From: Lachnospiraceae bacterium
Lineage (GTDB): Bacteria; Bacillota; Clostridia; Lachnospirales; Lachnospiraceae
Direction: 5' to 3'
Assembly: GCA_018056425.1 (NCBI GenBank)
Contig: JAGPFR010000005.1
Location: 1 to 64,000, forward strand
Length of the DNA: 64,000 bases
The position numbers were made by a program, and so were the translations under genes. The notes under the pieces are model-generated. The model had not been told where the DNA came from. It saw only the letters and a program-made list of their open reading frames with translations, and made no database searches. Below, in pieces: positions 16,439 through 24,790 of this stretch (its first letter is position 1; each line of letters begins with the position of its first letter).

Positions 16439-17710
16439 ATGCTTAAACTTCCCGGGGGCTTTGGAAGCTCCGGAAAACGATATATTGTCGGCTTTGACCT
16501 GAGCGATATTTCCTGCGGTATCAGTTACTGTTCTGACCGCGGTGATATCCGTACGGTCTCTTTGGTCGCGGGAAGCGAAGAGTATGTCATTCCCGTTGCA
16601 CTTTCCAAGAGACACGGAGCAGGACAGTGGTTTTTCGGTAAAGAAGCTTTCACATCCGCAGATGCAGGAGAAAGCATTCTTGTGACAGGACTTTACAGCA
16701 AGGCACTTACCGGTGAGGATACCCAGATAGACGGTCTCGTATACGGTGCGGATTCACTCCTTACACTGTATCTGAAGAGAGCGTTCGGTCTTCTCCAGAG
16801 TGTCGGTTCATCGGACAGAATGGAAGCCGTAATGTTTACGCTTCCCGAAGTTACCGACAGAGCCATGGATCTGATAAAGGAATGCTTAAAGAGTCTTCAT
16901 ATCAAGACCGATAAAGTATTTTTCCTGAGTCATTCGGAGAGCTTTTTCTACTACGTTTCAAACCAGGGCGATGACAGGATGCGTTTGAATCCCATTTTGT
17001 TCACCGTGGATGACAAATACATTACCCAGACCAAACTGCCTGTCAACAGGCACACTACTCCTCAGGTTGTATATGCCGAGAATGCGTTTTTCGAACTTCC
17101 CGCAGGAAGAGGAGCGCTTCCCGATGAACTTGACAATCTGCTTCTTAAAGCAGCTCAGGGCGGAAGGGAATTCGGCCAGGAATATTCCTACTATCTGGTG
17201 GGTGAGGATTTTGCCGAAGAGTCCATTCCAAATTCTCTTAAGTTCATGTGCAGCAGGGGTAAGGTTTACGGCGGAACCAATCTCTTTTCCAAGGGTGCGG
17301 TATATGCACTTCTGGAGAAACTGAAAAATTCAGGTGAGCCTTCGCCTTACATATTCCTCGGCGATGACAAGCTTTCCGCAAATATCGGAATGAACATCTT
17401 AAGTCAGGGAAGCGATGTGTACTATGCACTGCTCGATGCCGGCACATGCTGGTATGAAGCTGAAGCGGGACTGGAATTCTACATATCCGGCGGAAATGAT
17501 GTAACACTTACACTCTCGTCAATAATCGGCGGAGGAAATTCGGACGTGATCATCACGCTCGAAGGCTATGAAGGAGAACTTACAAGAATGAGACTGACCG
17601 CGACCATGTCCGGTCCCGGACAGCTCAGCGTGGTTATAGAAGACAAGGGACTCGGAGCGTTTACGCAGACCAAGGCCCGTAAATGGGAAGAGGAGATCAA
17701 ACTTCCGTAA
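16439..17710 (+). CDS. Hsp70/actin-fold protein, DUF5716-type, probably degenerate ATP site
   Basis: A 423-residue protein that resembles Hsp70 nucleotide-binding domains. Residues ~15-30 (YIVGFDLSDISCGISY) match the phosphate-1 loop; YVIPVALSKRHGAGQWFFGKEA follows as in DnaK; EAVMFTLPEVTDRAMDLIKE to VFFLSHSESFFYYV corresponds to the segment before and at NEPTAAALAYG. The phosphate-2 motif DLGGGT is not visible (PILFTVDDKYITQTKL instead). The adenosine-site region is partly kept (YYLVGEDFAE, then GKVYGGTNLFSKGAVYAL). There is no canonical peptide-binding domain; a beta-rich C-terminal ~85 residues ends the protein. I recall the family as DUF5716. It starts 1 bp after the DUF5717-type gene. 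Pseudo-chaperone or assembly factor is an inference. Confidence 0.7.
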   Translation: MLKLPGGFGSSGKRYIVGFDLSDISCGISYCSDRGDIRTVSLVAGSEEYVIPVALSKRHGAGQWFFGKEAFTSADAGESILVTGLYSKALTGEDTQIDGLVYGADSLLTLYLKRAFGLLQSVGSSDRMEAVMFTLPEVTDRAMDLIKECLKSLHIKTDKVFFLSHSESFFYYVSNQGDDRMRLNPILFTVDDKYITQTKLPVNRHTTPQVVYAENAFFELPAGRGALPDELDNLLLKAAQGGREFGQEYSYYLVGEDFAEESIPNSLKFMCSRGKVYGGTNLFSKGAVYALLEKLKNSGEPSPYIFLGDDKLSANIGMNILSQGSDVYYALLDAGTCWYEAEAGLEFYISGGNDVTLTLSSIIGGGNSDVIITLEGYEGELTRMRLTATMSGPGQLSVVIEDKGLGAFTQTKARKWEEEIKLP

Positions 17711-18570
17711 TGGCATCAAGAATATCTCTCAGCATCGGAATATATTCTCAGGTCCCCTATGTAATGCCGGCAATCGAAATCCCGGTTTATTGCATAGAGG
17801 AGCTTTGTGTTGCCTTCAGGGAAAATGCCGTTCTTATCGATGAGCAGATAATGAACAAGCCGCTTCTCGAGTGGATCTACAGGGATCTCGGTCTCAAGGA
17901 ACTTGCAGATGCTCTCGCAGGCATCATTGCTTCGAAAGGAAGTCTCGGCGATTTCTGCAGATATATTCTGGAGTACACCGGACTCTTTGACAGGGCAACG
18001 GTATTCGAAGTCTGCAAGACCCTGACCATGGGCGTTGGAATGTCCACCCTTGAAAGGCAGAAGAAGCAGGCAGATAACCTTGCGGAATCCGGAAACTTCG
18101 AGGCTGCGATCCACGCATACAGAAATGTCATTGCAAAGTGCGGAGGCCTCGAGAACAATAATTCACAGGCATCCCTTACACTTCTCGGAAATGTATATCA
18201 CAATCTCGGCTGTTCTTATGCCGGGATGATGAAGTACAGGCTTGCCGCCGCTTCATTTAAGAAAGCATGTGAGTGCGAAGAAACGCAGGCGCATCGCCAC
18301 AGCTATATTGCAGCACTCAGGCTCTCCATGCCCGGCCCCGAGTTTGTTAAATATGTTGCGGTCCATCCCGACCTCGGACCGGATTCGATAGCCATCGACG
18401 GAGAGATCGATGCTCTGAAAAAAGAGTACGAATCCTGCGGCGAAGGTATGTCACACCAGATAATGAAAAAGACCAAGGAGTCCCTGGACTATAACGACTT
18501 AGCACGCGATAACGAGCACATTCTCGAAGGACTCAAAGAAAAATACAGAAGCCGTATGCCGGTTAATTAA
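17710..18570 (+). CDS. TPR-like cytosolic protein of unknown function
   Basis: A 286-residue protein. The ATG at 17710 overlaps the previous stop codon by 1 bp (TAATG) and gives MASRISLSIGIYSQVPYVMPAI; the in-frame ATG at 17683 would only add nine residues inside the upstream gene. The N-terminal half is of unknown fold. Residues ~110-240 carry TPR-like helix pairs: ADNLAESGNFEAAIHAYRNVI and YHNLGCSYAGMMKYRLAAASFKKACECEE, with the Gly/Ala/Tyr spacing of 34-residue repeats. The C-terminus is charged and helical. TPR proteins commonly dock onto Hsp70/Hsp90-like partners, which fits an operon with an Hsp70-fold protein, but no clamp residues were assessed. No signal peptide. Confidence 0.65.
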   Translation: MASRISLSIGIYSQVPYVMPAIEIPVYCIEELCVAFRENAVLIDEQIMNKPLLEWIYRDLGLKELADALAGIIASKGSLGDFCRYILEYTGLFDRATVFEVCKTLTMGVGMSTLERQKKQADNLAESGNFEAAIHAYRNVIAKCGGLENNNSQASLTLLGNVYHNLGCSYAGMMKYRLAAASFKKACECEETQAHRHSYIAALRLSMPGPEFVKYVAVHPDLGPDSIAIDGEIDALKKEYESCGEGMSHQIMKKTKESLDYNDLARDNEHILEGLKEKYRSRMPVN

Positions 18571-19746
18571 ATGGGATTTTTATCTAATCTGTTTAAAATT
18601 GCATCCAAAAAGATTAATGCCTTCACCGAAGAGGAAAACGAGGAGATCGTATATGACAGGGAAGGCATTGATTTTCATGACCAGACTCAGCGCACGAGAT
18701 ATGTTGCGGAATGCCTTGAGCAGATAGCCGAAGGAAGCAGGGAAATGGAAGCCCTCCGGAATGAGTACGATCTAGTAACTTCGTATCTGAAGGATATGGA
18801 GGAGATCGAAGCTCTTCCCGATAAGTCCAGGCGAGAGATCGATACTCTCGCAAGACAGATAGAAAACTACGAAAGCGATATTGAGAAGTTCAGAACGAGG
18901 AAATCCCCTCTTACCGATGAGCAGTTTGCATCGCTCCGCAGAAGAGAAAAAGAAATCCCCGAAGGTCTTACCAAGATAAAAGAAAACGAACGCATGGCAG
19001 TTCTTATCAAGAAGGATTTAAAACGCCTTGACGGAGAGAGAAAAGCACTTGCGTTCAGGGAATCGGAACTTGGTGAGACCATGGAGAACATGCGCGGAAT
19101 GGCGGTTATTTTTACGGTATCCGCTCTGGCTCTTCTGATCATACTGGCGGTAATGCAGTTTGCATTCGGCATGAATGTCTACATCGGATATTTCCTGACG
19201 ATAGCCTCTGTTGCGATAGCTCTTACGGTAGTATGCGTCAGGTTTATGGATGCGAATAAGGAACTGTCCAAAGCATCCGGAAATATGGGCAAGCTCATCC
19301 AGCTTCAGAACACCGTTAAGATCAGATACGTAAATAACAGGAATCTTCTCCAGTATCTCTACATCAAGTTCGACTGTAAGAACGGTAAGGAGCTCGACGA
19401 TCTCTGGGGCATGTATCAGCAGGAAGCTGAGGAAAGAAGAGCATTTAACGAAAACTCCGCAGGTTCCGAGATTGCAAAGGACGATCTTATCAGGCTCCTC
19501 GGCAAATACCATGTAGCCAGACCCAGAAGATGGCTGGACCAGATCCCGGCCCTTCTCGATAAACGCGAAATGGTCGAACTTCGTCACGGATACATCTTAA
19601 GGCGCCAGTCGCTCCGCGAGCAGATCGATTATAACGAGACCAGGGCACGCTCAGCCAAGGACGAGATCACCGACCTTGCCAAGGCCTATCCCATGTACGC
19701 CGGTGAAATCCTTGAAATGACCGAAAAATTCGACCCCGAGACTTAA
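18571..19746 (+). CDS. Coiled-coil membrane protein
   Basis: A 391-residue protein starting on the base after the previous stop codon. Residues ~45-175 are long, charged helices with coiled-coil character (EQIAEGSREMEALRNEYDLV; IKENERMAVLIKKDLKRLD). Two hydrophobic segments at about 170-195 (MAVIFTVSALALLIILAVMQ) and 200-222 (YIGYFLTIASVAIALTVVCV) form a hairpin in the membrane, so both large helical parts should face the cytoplasm. Another helical region follows (about 225-390). I do not recognise the family. As the last gene of the DUF5717/DUF5716/TPR operon it could tether the complex to the membrane (inference). Confidence 0.65.
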   Translation: MGFLSNLFKIASKKINAFTEEENEEIVYDREGIDFHDQTQRTRYVAECLEQIAEGSREMEALRNEYDLVTSYLKDMEEIEALPDKSRREIDTLARQIENYESDIEKFRTRKSPLTDEQFASLRRREKEIPEGLTKIKENERMAVLIKKDLKRLDGERKALAFRESELGETMENMRGMAVIFTVSALALLIILAVMQFAFGMNVYIGYFLTIASVAIALTVVCVRFMDANKELSKASGNMGKLIQLQNTVKIRYVNNRNLLQYLYIKFDCKNGKELDDLWGMYQQEAEERRAFNENSAGSEIAKDDLIRLLGKYHVARPRRWLDQIPALLDKREMVELRHGYILRRQSLREQIDYNETRARSAKDEITDLAKAYPMYAGEILEMTEKFDPET

Positions 19747-19787
19747 TAAACCTGTGATACAGACCGATGCGTAACAATGGATAGTTG

Positions 19788-19816
19788 TTGCAAGCGGGGG
19801 CATAAAAGTGTATATT
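19788..19816 (+). promoter_or_regulatory. purC promoter
   Basis: TTGCAA (19788-19793), 17-bp spacer, TATATT (19811-19816). The purC ATG follows 39 bp later behind GAGGAG. No purine riboswitch is seen in the 109-bp leader region. Confidence 0.65.
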
Positions 19817-19855
19817 ATTTGGGTCTTTAAACTGACCCGAAAGAGGAGATAAAAA

Positions 19856-20728
19856 ATGGAAGAACTTAAGCCGGTTAAAGAGGGAAAAGTAAGAGAGATC
19901 TATGACAACGGAGACTCTCTGATCATGGTCGCAACTGACAGGATCAGCTGCTTTGACGTGATCCTCCACAACATCGTTACCAAGAAGGGCACCGTCCTTA
20001 CCCAGATCTCAAAGTTCTGGTTCGACTTTACCAAGGACATCGTTCCCAACCACATGATCACCGTAGACAATAATGAGATGCCCGAGTACTTCAGACAGCC
20101 TCAGTTTATCGGTAATTCAATGATGTGCAGAAAGCTTGAGATGCTTCCTCTTGAGTGCATCGTAAGAGGCTATATAACCGGAAGCGGCTGGGCTTCATAT
20201 CAGAAGAACGGCACCGTTTGCGGAATCACCCTTCCCGAGGGACTTAAAGAGAGCGAGAAACTCCCTGAGCCCATCTATACCCCTTCCACCAAGGCTGAGA
20301 TCGGTGATCACGACGAGAACATTTCTTACGAGCAGTCGATCGCCCACCTCGAGAAGTTTTATCCCGGAAAGGGCGAGGAGTACGCTGCAAAGCTTAAGGA
20401 TCTTACCATCACTCTTTATAAGAAGTGCGCTGAATATGCTCTTTCAAGAGGAATAATCATCGCAGATACCAAGTTCGAGTTCGGACTCGATAAGGACGGA
20501 AACATCGTTCTTGCAGACGAGATGCTCACTCCCGACAGCTCCAGATTCTGGCCCCTCGACGGATATGAGGCAGGAAAAGGACAGCCTTCATTCGATAAGC
20601 AGTTTGCCCGCGACTGGCTCAAGGCTAACGACGGAAAGCACGACTGGACCCTTCCTCAGGAGATTGTCGATAAGACGATCGAGAAATATCTGCAGGCTTA
20701 CAAACTTCTTACAGGCAAAGAGTTATAA
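19856..20728 (+). CDS. purC: Phosphoribosylaminoimidazole-succinocarboxamide synthase (SAICAR synthase)
   Basis: A 290-residue ATP-dependent ligase that joins CAIR and aspartate in purine synthesis. The start EELKPVKEGKVREIYD, the signature MLPLECIVRGYITGSGW and IADTKFEFGLDKDG are characteristic of PurC; the length matches the longer, yeast/Clostridia-type enzymes. It has its own promoter and is followed by a modest hairpin, then purB and purA in the same direction, so three steps of IMP/AMP synthesis are grouped here. Confidence 0.97.
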   Translation: MEELKPVKEGKVREIYDNGDSLIMVATDRISCFDVILHNIVTKKGTVLTQISKFWFDFTKDIVPNHMITVDNNEMPEYFRQPQFIGNSMMCRKLEMLPLECIVRGYITGSGWASYQKNGTVCGITLPEGLKESEKLPEPIYTPSTKAEIGDHDENISYEQSIAHLEKFYPGKGEEYAAKLKDLTITLYKKCAEYALSRGIIIADTKFEFGLDKDGNIVLADEMLTPDSSRFWPLDGYEAGKGQPSFDKQFARDWLKANDGKHDWTLPQEIVDKTIEKYLQAYKLLTGKEL

Positions 20729-20736
20729 AATAAAAC

Positions 20737-20762
20737 GCGGAGTGTAAAAACTCCGCTGTTTT
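20737..20762 (+). terminator. Weak terminator or attenuating hairpin between purC and purB
   Basis: GCGGAGT (20737-20743), loop of six, ACTCCGC (20750-20756), then TGTTTT. The short stem and imperfect T-run suggest partial read-through into purB. Confidence 0.6.
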
Positions 20763-20804
20763 GCGTAATAGTTTACCGACCGTTTATTTCAGAAAGGAAT
20801 TGCC

Positions 20805-22262
20805 ATGGCTACAGATCGTTACACAAGTCCTCTCTCAGAGCGTTATGCAAGCAGGGAGATGCAGTTTATTTTTTCACAGGATAAGAAATTCCGTACTTGG
20901 AGAAAACTCTGGATCGCACTCGCAGAGACCGAGATGGAGCTCGGACTTTCTGAGAACGGCAAGCCCGTCATCACCCAGGAGATGATCGATGAGCTTAAGA
21001 GCCATGCCGAGGATATCAATTATGATGTGGCTAAAGAGCGTGAGAAGCAGGTTCGTCACGACGTAATGAGCCATGTTTACGCATACGGACAGCAGTGTCC
21101 CAAGGCGGCAGGAATCATCCACCTCGGAGCAACCAGCTGCTACGTCGGAGACAATACCGATATCATCCTTATGAAGGAAGCACTCCTTCTTATCCGCAAG
21201 AAACTCCTCAATGTTATTTCAAACCTTGCAGAGTTTGCTGATGAATATAAGGATCTTCCCACTCTTGCATTTACTCATTTCCAGCCTGCTCAGCCCACTA
21301 CCGTAGGAAAGAGAGCAACTCTCTGGATCAATGAGTTTATGATCGACCTTGAGGATCTTGATTATGTTCTCGGATCCCTTAAGCTTCTCGGATCGAAAGG
21401 AACTACCGGAACCCAGGCATCTTTTAAGGAACTTTTCAACGGAGATGACGAGACCATCGATAAGATCGATCCCATGATCGCTAAGAAGATGGGATTTGAC
21501 GATGTTTATCCCGTATCCGGACAGACCTATTCACGTAAGGTGGATACCAGAGTCATCAATGTGCTTGCCGGAATCGCAGCATCAGCTCACAAGATGAGCA
21601 ACGATATAAGACTTCTCCAGCATTTAAAGCAGGTTGAGGAGCCTTTCGAAAAGAGCCAGATCGGTTCTTCCGCAATGGCATACAAGAGAAATCCCATGAG
21701 AAGCGAGAGGATTGCCTCTCTTTCCAGATATGTAATGGTTGATGCTCTCAATCCCGCCATCACATCAAGTGTTCAGTGGTTTGAGAGAACCTTGGATGAC
21801 TCCGCAAACAAGAGACTTTCCGTTCCCGAAGGCTTCCTTGCCACCGACGGAATCCTCGATCTTTGCATGAACATTACCGCTCCCGGCGGAATGAAGGTTT
21901 ATCCCAAGGTTATCGAGAAGCAGTTCATGGCTGAGATTCCTTTCATGGCTACCGAGAATATCATGATGGATGCGGTTAAGAACGGAGGAAACAGACAGGA
22001 GCTTCACGAGAAGATCAGAACTCTCTCCATGGAAGCCGGAAAGCATGTTAAGGAAGAGGGAAGGGACAACGATCTTCTTGAGATGATCGCAGCCGATCCC
22101 GATTTTGGAATGAATCTTGATGATCTTAAGAAGACACTTAAGCCCGAGAACTATGTAGGACGCGCTCCCAGACAGACGGAAGTTTATCTCAGAGATGTCG
22201 TAAGACCCGTACTTAAGGCCAATGCAGAGGCTCTCGGACTTGAAGCGGAGATCAATGTTTGA
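20805..22262 (+). CDS. purB: Adenylosuccinate lyase
   Basis: A 485-residue member of the fumarase/aspartase superfamily. It removes fumarate from SAICAR and from adenylosuccinate. The superfamily signature is intact as SSAMAYKRNPMRSERI, and HLGATSCYVGDNTDI plus THFQPAQPTTVGKR are the substrate-binding regions. It functions as a cytosolic homotetramer. An AGAAAGGAATT site supports the start. It links purC upstream and purA downstream: PurB acts after PurC and again after PurA. Confidence 0.97.
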   Translation: MATDRYTSPLSERYASREMQFIFSQDKKFRTWRKLWIALAETEMELGLSENGKPVITQEMIDELKSHAEDINYDVAKEREKQVRHDVMSHVYAYGQQCPKAAGIIHLGATSCYVGDNTDIILMKEALLLIRKKLLNVISNLAEFADEYKDLPTLAFTHFQPAQPTTVGKRATLWINEFMIDLEDLDYVLGSLKLLGSKGTTGTQASFKELFNGDDETIDKIDPMIAKKMGFDDVYPVSGQTYSRKVDTRVINVLAGIAASAHKMSNDIRLLQHLKQVEEPFEKSQIGSSAMAYKRNPMRSERIASLSRYVMVDALNPAITSSVQWFERTLDDSANKRLSVPEGFLATDGILDLCMNITAPGGMKVYPKVIEKQFMAEIPFMATENIMMDAVKNGGNRQELHEKIRTLSMEAGKHVKEEGRDNDLLEMIAADPDFGMNLDDLKKTLKPENYVGRAPRQTEVYLRDVVRPVLKANAEALGLEAEINV

Positions 22263-22270
22263 TTTAGTAC

Positions 22271-22299
22271 TTTACTAAATGAAAGTGCTGTCTTATAAT
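22271..22299 (+). promoter_or_regulatory. purA promoter
   Basis: TTTACT (22271-22276), 17-bp spacer, TATAAT (22294-22299). The -35 lies within the short inverted repeat TTTAGTA-CTT-TACTAAA (22263-22279), a possible operator. The purA ATG is at 22346. Confidence 0.65.
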
Positions 22300-22345
22300 A
22301 CATAAGGTTTGTAAACAGACTGGTTTAAGAAAGGCGGAAATGTAA

Positions 22346-23638
22346 ATGGTCACAGCGATCGTAGGCGCTAACTGGGGCGATGAAGGAAAGGGCAAGATGA
22401 CAGATATGCTTGCTCAGGATTCCGATATTATCATCAGATTTCAGGGCGGAGCAAATGCAGGACACACCATAGTTAATAACTACGGTAAGTTCGCACTCCA
22501 TACGCTTCCTTCGGGAGTGTTCTATTCACATACAACTTCTATTATAGGTAACGGTGTTGCACTCAACATTCCTCTCCTTGTAGGGGAGATCAACGGTCTT
22601 GTGGAGAAGGGGGTTCCAAAGCCCCACATCCTCGTATCCGACCGTGCACAGGTTGTAATGCCCTACCACATTCTATTCGATGAATACGAAGAGGAGAGAC
22701 TTGCAGGCAAGTCATTCGGTTCCACCAAGTCGGGAATCGCTCCTTTCTATTCCGATAAATATGCCAAGATCGGCTTCCAGGTAAGCGAGCTTTTCGATGA
22801 TGAGCTTCTTGAAGAGAAGGTACCCAGAGTACTGGTTCAGAAGAATGTTCTCCTAAGAGAGCTTTATCACAAGCCCGAGATCAAGCCGGAAGATGTTCTT
22901 AAAACTCTCAGAGAGTACAGAGATCTTATCGCTCCTTATGTATGCGATGTTTCTCTTTTCCTTGATGAAGCACTTAAGGCAGGCAAGAAGATCCTCCTTG
23001 AGGGTCAGCTCGGAACCATGAAAGATCCCGATCACGGAATCTATCCCATGGTTACCTCTTCCTCGACACTTGCTTCATATGGTGCAATCGGTGCCGGAAT
23101 ACCTCCTTATGAGATCAAGAGGATCGTTACCGTATGTAAGGCATATTCATCAGCCGTAGGTGCAGGCGCATTCGTTTCCGAGATCTTCGGCGATGAGGCT
23201 GAGGAGCTCAGAAAGCACGGCGGAGACGGCGGAGAGTACGGCGCAACCACAGGACGTCCCAGAAGAGTAGGCTGGTTTGACTGCGTAGCTTCCAAGTACG
23301 GATGCAGGCTTCAGGGTACCACCGATGTAGCGTTCACCGTTCTCGATATCCTCAAGTACCTTGATGAGATTCCCGTATGCGTAGCTTATGAGCTTGACGG
23401 CAAGGAGATCAAGGATTTCCCTGTTACATCCAAGCTTGAGAAGTGCAAGCCCGTTCTTAAGACATTCAAGGGATGGAAGACAGATATCAGGGGAATCAAG
23501 AAGTACGAGGATCTTCCCCAGGAATGCCGTGACTATGTAGAGTTTATTGAAAAAGAGATTGGATATCCCATTACCATGATATCCAACGGACCTTCAAGAG
23601 ACGATATCATCTACAGAAAGTCACCTCTTTCAAAGTAA
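22346..23638 (+). CDS. purA: Adenylosuccinate synthetase
   Basis: A 430-residue GTP-dependent enzyme that condenses IMP with aspartate, the first step from IMP to AMP. NWGDEGKGKMTDML is the phosphate-binding loop; GGANAGHTI, and LLEGQLGTMKDPDHGIYPMVTSSS are the IMP and active-site segments (the usual Ala/Gly before TMLD varies here), and GRPRRVGWFD is the C-terminal substrate loop. It has its own promoter and a GAAAGGCGG site, and is followed by a strong terminator. Confidence 0.97.
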   Translation: MVTAIVGANWGDEGKGKMTDMLAQDSDIIIRFQGGANAGHTIVNNYGKFALHTLPSGVFYSHTTSIIGNGVALNIPLLVGEINGLVEKGVPKPHILVSDRAQVVMPYHILFDEYEEERLAGKSFGSTKSGIAPFYSDKYAKIGFQVSELFDDELLEEKVPRVLVQKNVLLRELYHKPEIKPEDVLKTLREYRDLIAPYVCDVSLFLDEALKAGKKILLEGQLGTMKDPDHGIYPMVTSSSTLASYGAIGAGIPPYEIKRIVTVCKAYSSAVGAGAFVSEIFGDEAEELRKHGGDGGEYGATTGRPRRVGWFDCVASKYGCRLQGTTDVAFTVLDILKYLDEIPVCVAYELDGKEIKDFPVTSKLEKCKPVLKTFKGWKTDIRGIKKYEDLPQECRDYVEFIEKEIGYPITMISNGPSRDDIIYRKSPLSK

Positions 23639-23651
23639 ATAAAAGGCAATG

Positions 23652-23687
23652 GGGTCAGGGTGCATAGGCAGCCTTGACCCTTTTTTT
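23652..23687 (+). terminator. Terminator of purA
   Basis: GGGTCAGGG (23652-23660) pairs with CCTTGACCC (23672-23680) with one mismatch, followed by seven T. Confidence 0.88.
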
Positions 23688-23698
23688 AGGAGTTTTAA

Positions 23699-24304
23699 AT
23701 GATCAGAAATATTGTATTTGACATAGGTAATGTCCTGACAGACTTCAGGTACAGAGGATTCCTTAAGGATAAGGGACTGGATGAAGCCATGATAGACAGG
23801 GTTGAGAAATGTACTGTAGATACCACTTATTGGCATGAATTCGACAGATGTGCGATCAGCTATGATGAGGTGGTGGAAAACTTTGCAGCCCTCGATCCGG
23901 AGATAGGTGATATTCTCAGAACCGTTTTTGCTGATCTGAAGGGCATGGTAACAAAAAGGGACTATGCGATTCCCTGGATAGAGCAGATAAAAGCTGCGGG
24001 ATATAAGGTATTTTACCTTTCCAATTTCTCCGAAAAGGCATATCTGGAATGCAGGGATGCACTTGAATTTGATAAGCACTGTGACGGCGGTATATACAGC
24101 TATGAGGAAAGGCTTATAAAACCCGATCCTGCCATATATAAGCTCCTTTTGGACAGATATGACCTTGTCGCATCCGAGTGCATATTCTTTGACGATACCG
24201 AGAAAAATGTCAAAGCAGCCATTGAATGCGGGTATAATTCATTTGTTTTTACGAATCCCGATAAGGCAAACGAGGATATGAGAAGTCTCGGAGTTAAGAT
24301 CTGA
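23699..24304 (+). CDS. HAD-superfamily hydrolase, YihX-like
   Basis: A 201-residue haloacid dehalogenase-like phosphatase. Motif I is FDIGNVLTDF, with the nucleophile Asp10 but Gly in place of the second Asp, as in the YihX/epoxide-hydrolase-N-like branch; motif II is YLSNFSEKAY; motif III is LIKPDPAIY; motif IV is FFDDTEKNV. An alpha-helical cap lies at about 20-85. YihX of E. coli acts on alpha-D-glucose 1-phosphate; the substrate here is unknown. The gene is separated from purA by a terminator that ends only ~12 bp upstream, so its transcription depends on read-through or on a promoter overlapping purA. Confidence 0.85.
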   Translation: MIRNIVFDIGNVLTDFRYRGFLKDKGLDEAMIDRVEKCTVDTTYWHEFDRCAISYDEVVENFAALDPEIGDILRTVFADLKGMVTKRDYAIPWIEQIKAAGYKVFYLSNFSEKAYLECRDALEFDKHCDGGIYSYEERLIKPDPAIYKLLLDRYDLVASECIFFDDTEKNVKAAIECGYNSFVFTNPDKANEDMRSLGVKI

Positions 24305-24313
24305 ATATAAAAA

Positions 24314-24335
24314 TTCCCGGATTGTCATCCGGGAA
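24314..24335. terminator. Terminator between convergent genes, best on the minus strand
   Basis: TTCCCGGAT-TGTC-ATCCGGGAA, a perfect 9-bp stem. The minus strand continues with TTTTTAT, which fits the small membrane protein gene; on the plus strand the T-run is weak. Confidence 0.75.
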
Positions 24336-24377
24336 CTGATTTGTCACAGATATATACCGTCTCTTGTGGTATACTGA

Positions 24378-24689
24378 TTACTTGGAAACGGGAGTATCCG
24401 AAGGTGCTTCATCGGTACAGGCTTCGGTATCCCTGTTAAGAAGTTCTTCACCCTCTACCTTGGGAACTGAAGCAATGGTTCTTTTACCGGTTATCTGAGC
24501 GTAGACCCAGATATATGCGTAGGCAACTATAGGCACGATGACAGTGGCGAAAAGGCAGATAGCAAAAAGCTTGGCGCCATTTCCGGGCCAGACGATCGCA
24601 ACGATCAGCGTCATCACATATATCATCACCAAAAATATGATCACCAGGATCGCACATATTCTTTTTGGTGTCCATTTGTTATTGTCCAT
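24378..24689 (-). CDS. Small membrane protein with two TM helices
   Basis: A 103-residue protein with two hydrophobic helices (about 11-33, ICAILVIIFLVMIYVMTLIV, and 40-63, LFAICLFATVIVPIVAYAYI) and a hydrophilic, Thr/Asp-rich C-terminal tail. I do not recognise a family. It is encoded divergently from the Mbeg1-like hydrolase and convergently to the HAD hydrolase, with a hairpin terminator just beyond its stop. AAGGAG precedes the ATG on the minus strand. Function unknown. Confidence 0.7.
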   Translation of the reverse strand: MDNNKWTPKRICAILVIIFLVMIYVMTLIVAIVWPGNGAKLFAICLFATVIVPIVAYAYIWVYAQITGKRTIASVPKVEGEELLNRDTEACTDEAPSDTPVSK

Positions 24690-24711
24690 GACTGCTCCTT
24701 GTTATTTGTTT

Positions 24712-24740
24712 TTGTACGTTTGACCTTAGTATCATACTAT
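24712..24740 (+). promoter_or_regulatory. Possible promoter for the hydrolase-ATP synthase run
   Basis: TTGTAC (24712-24717), 17-bp spacer, TACTAT (24735-24740). The match is modest; it is the best candidate upstream of 24791, and no better promoter was seen before atpB. Confidence 0.35.
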
Positions 24741-24790
24741 TAACACAGACTGACAACAACACTTTTCTGATAAGTGAAAAGGAGCCGGAT

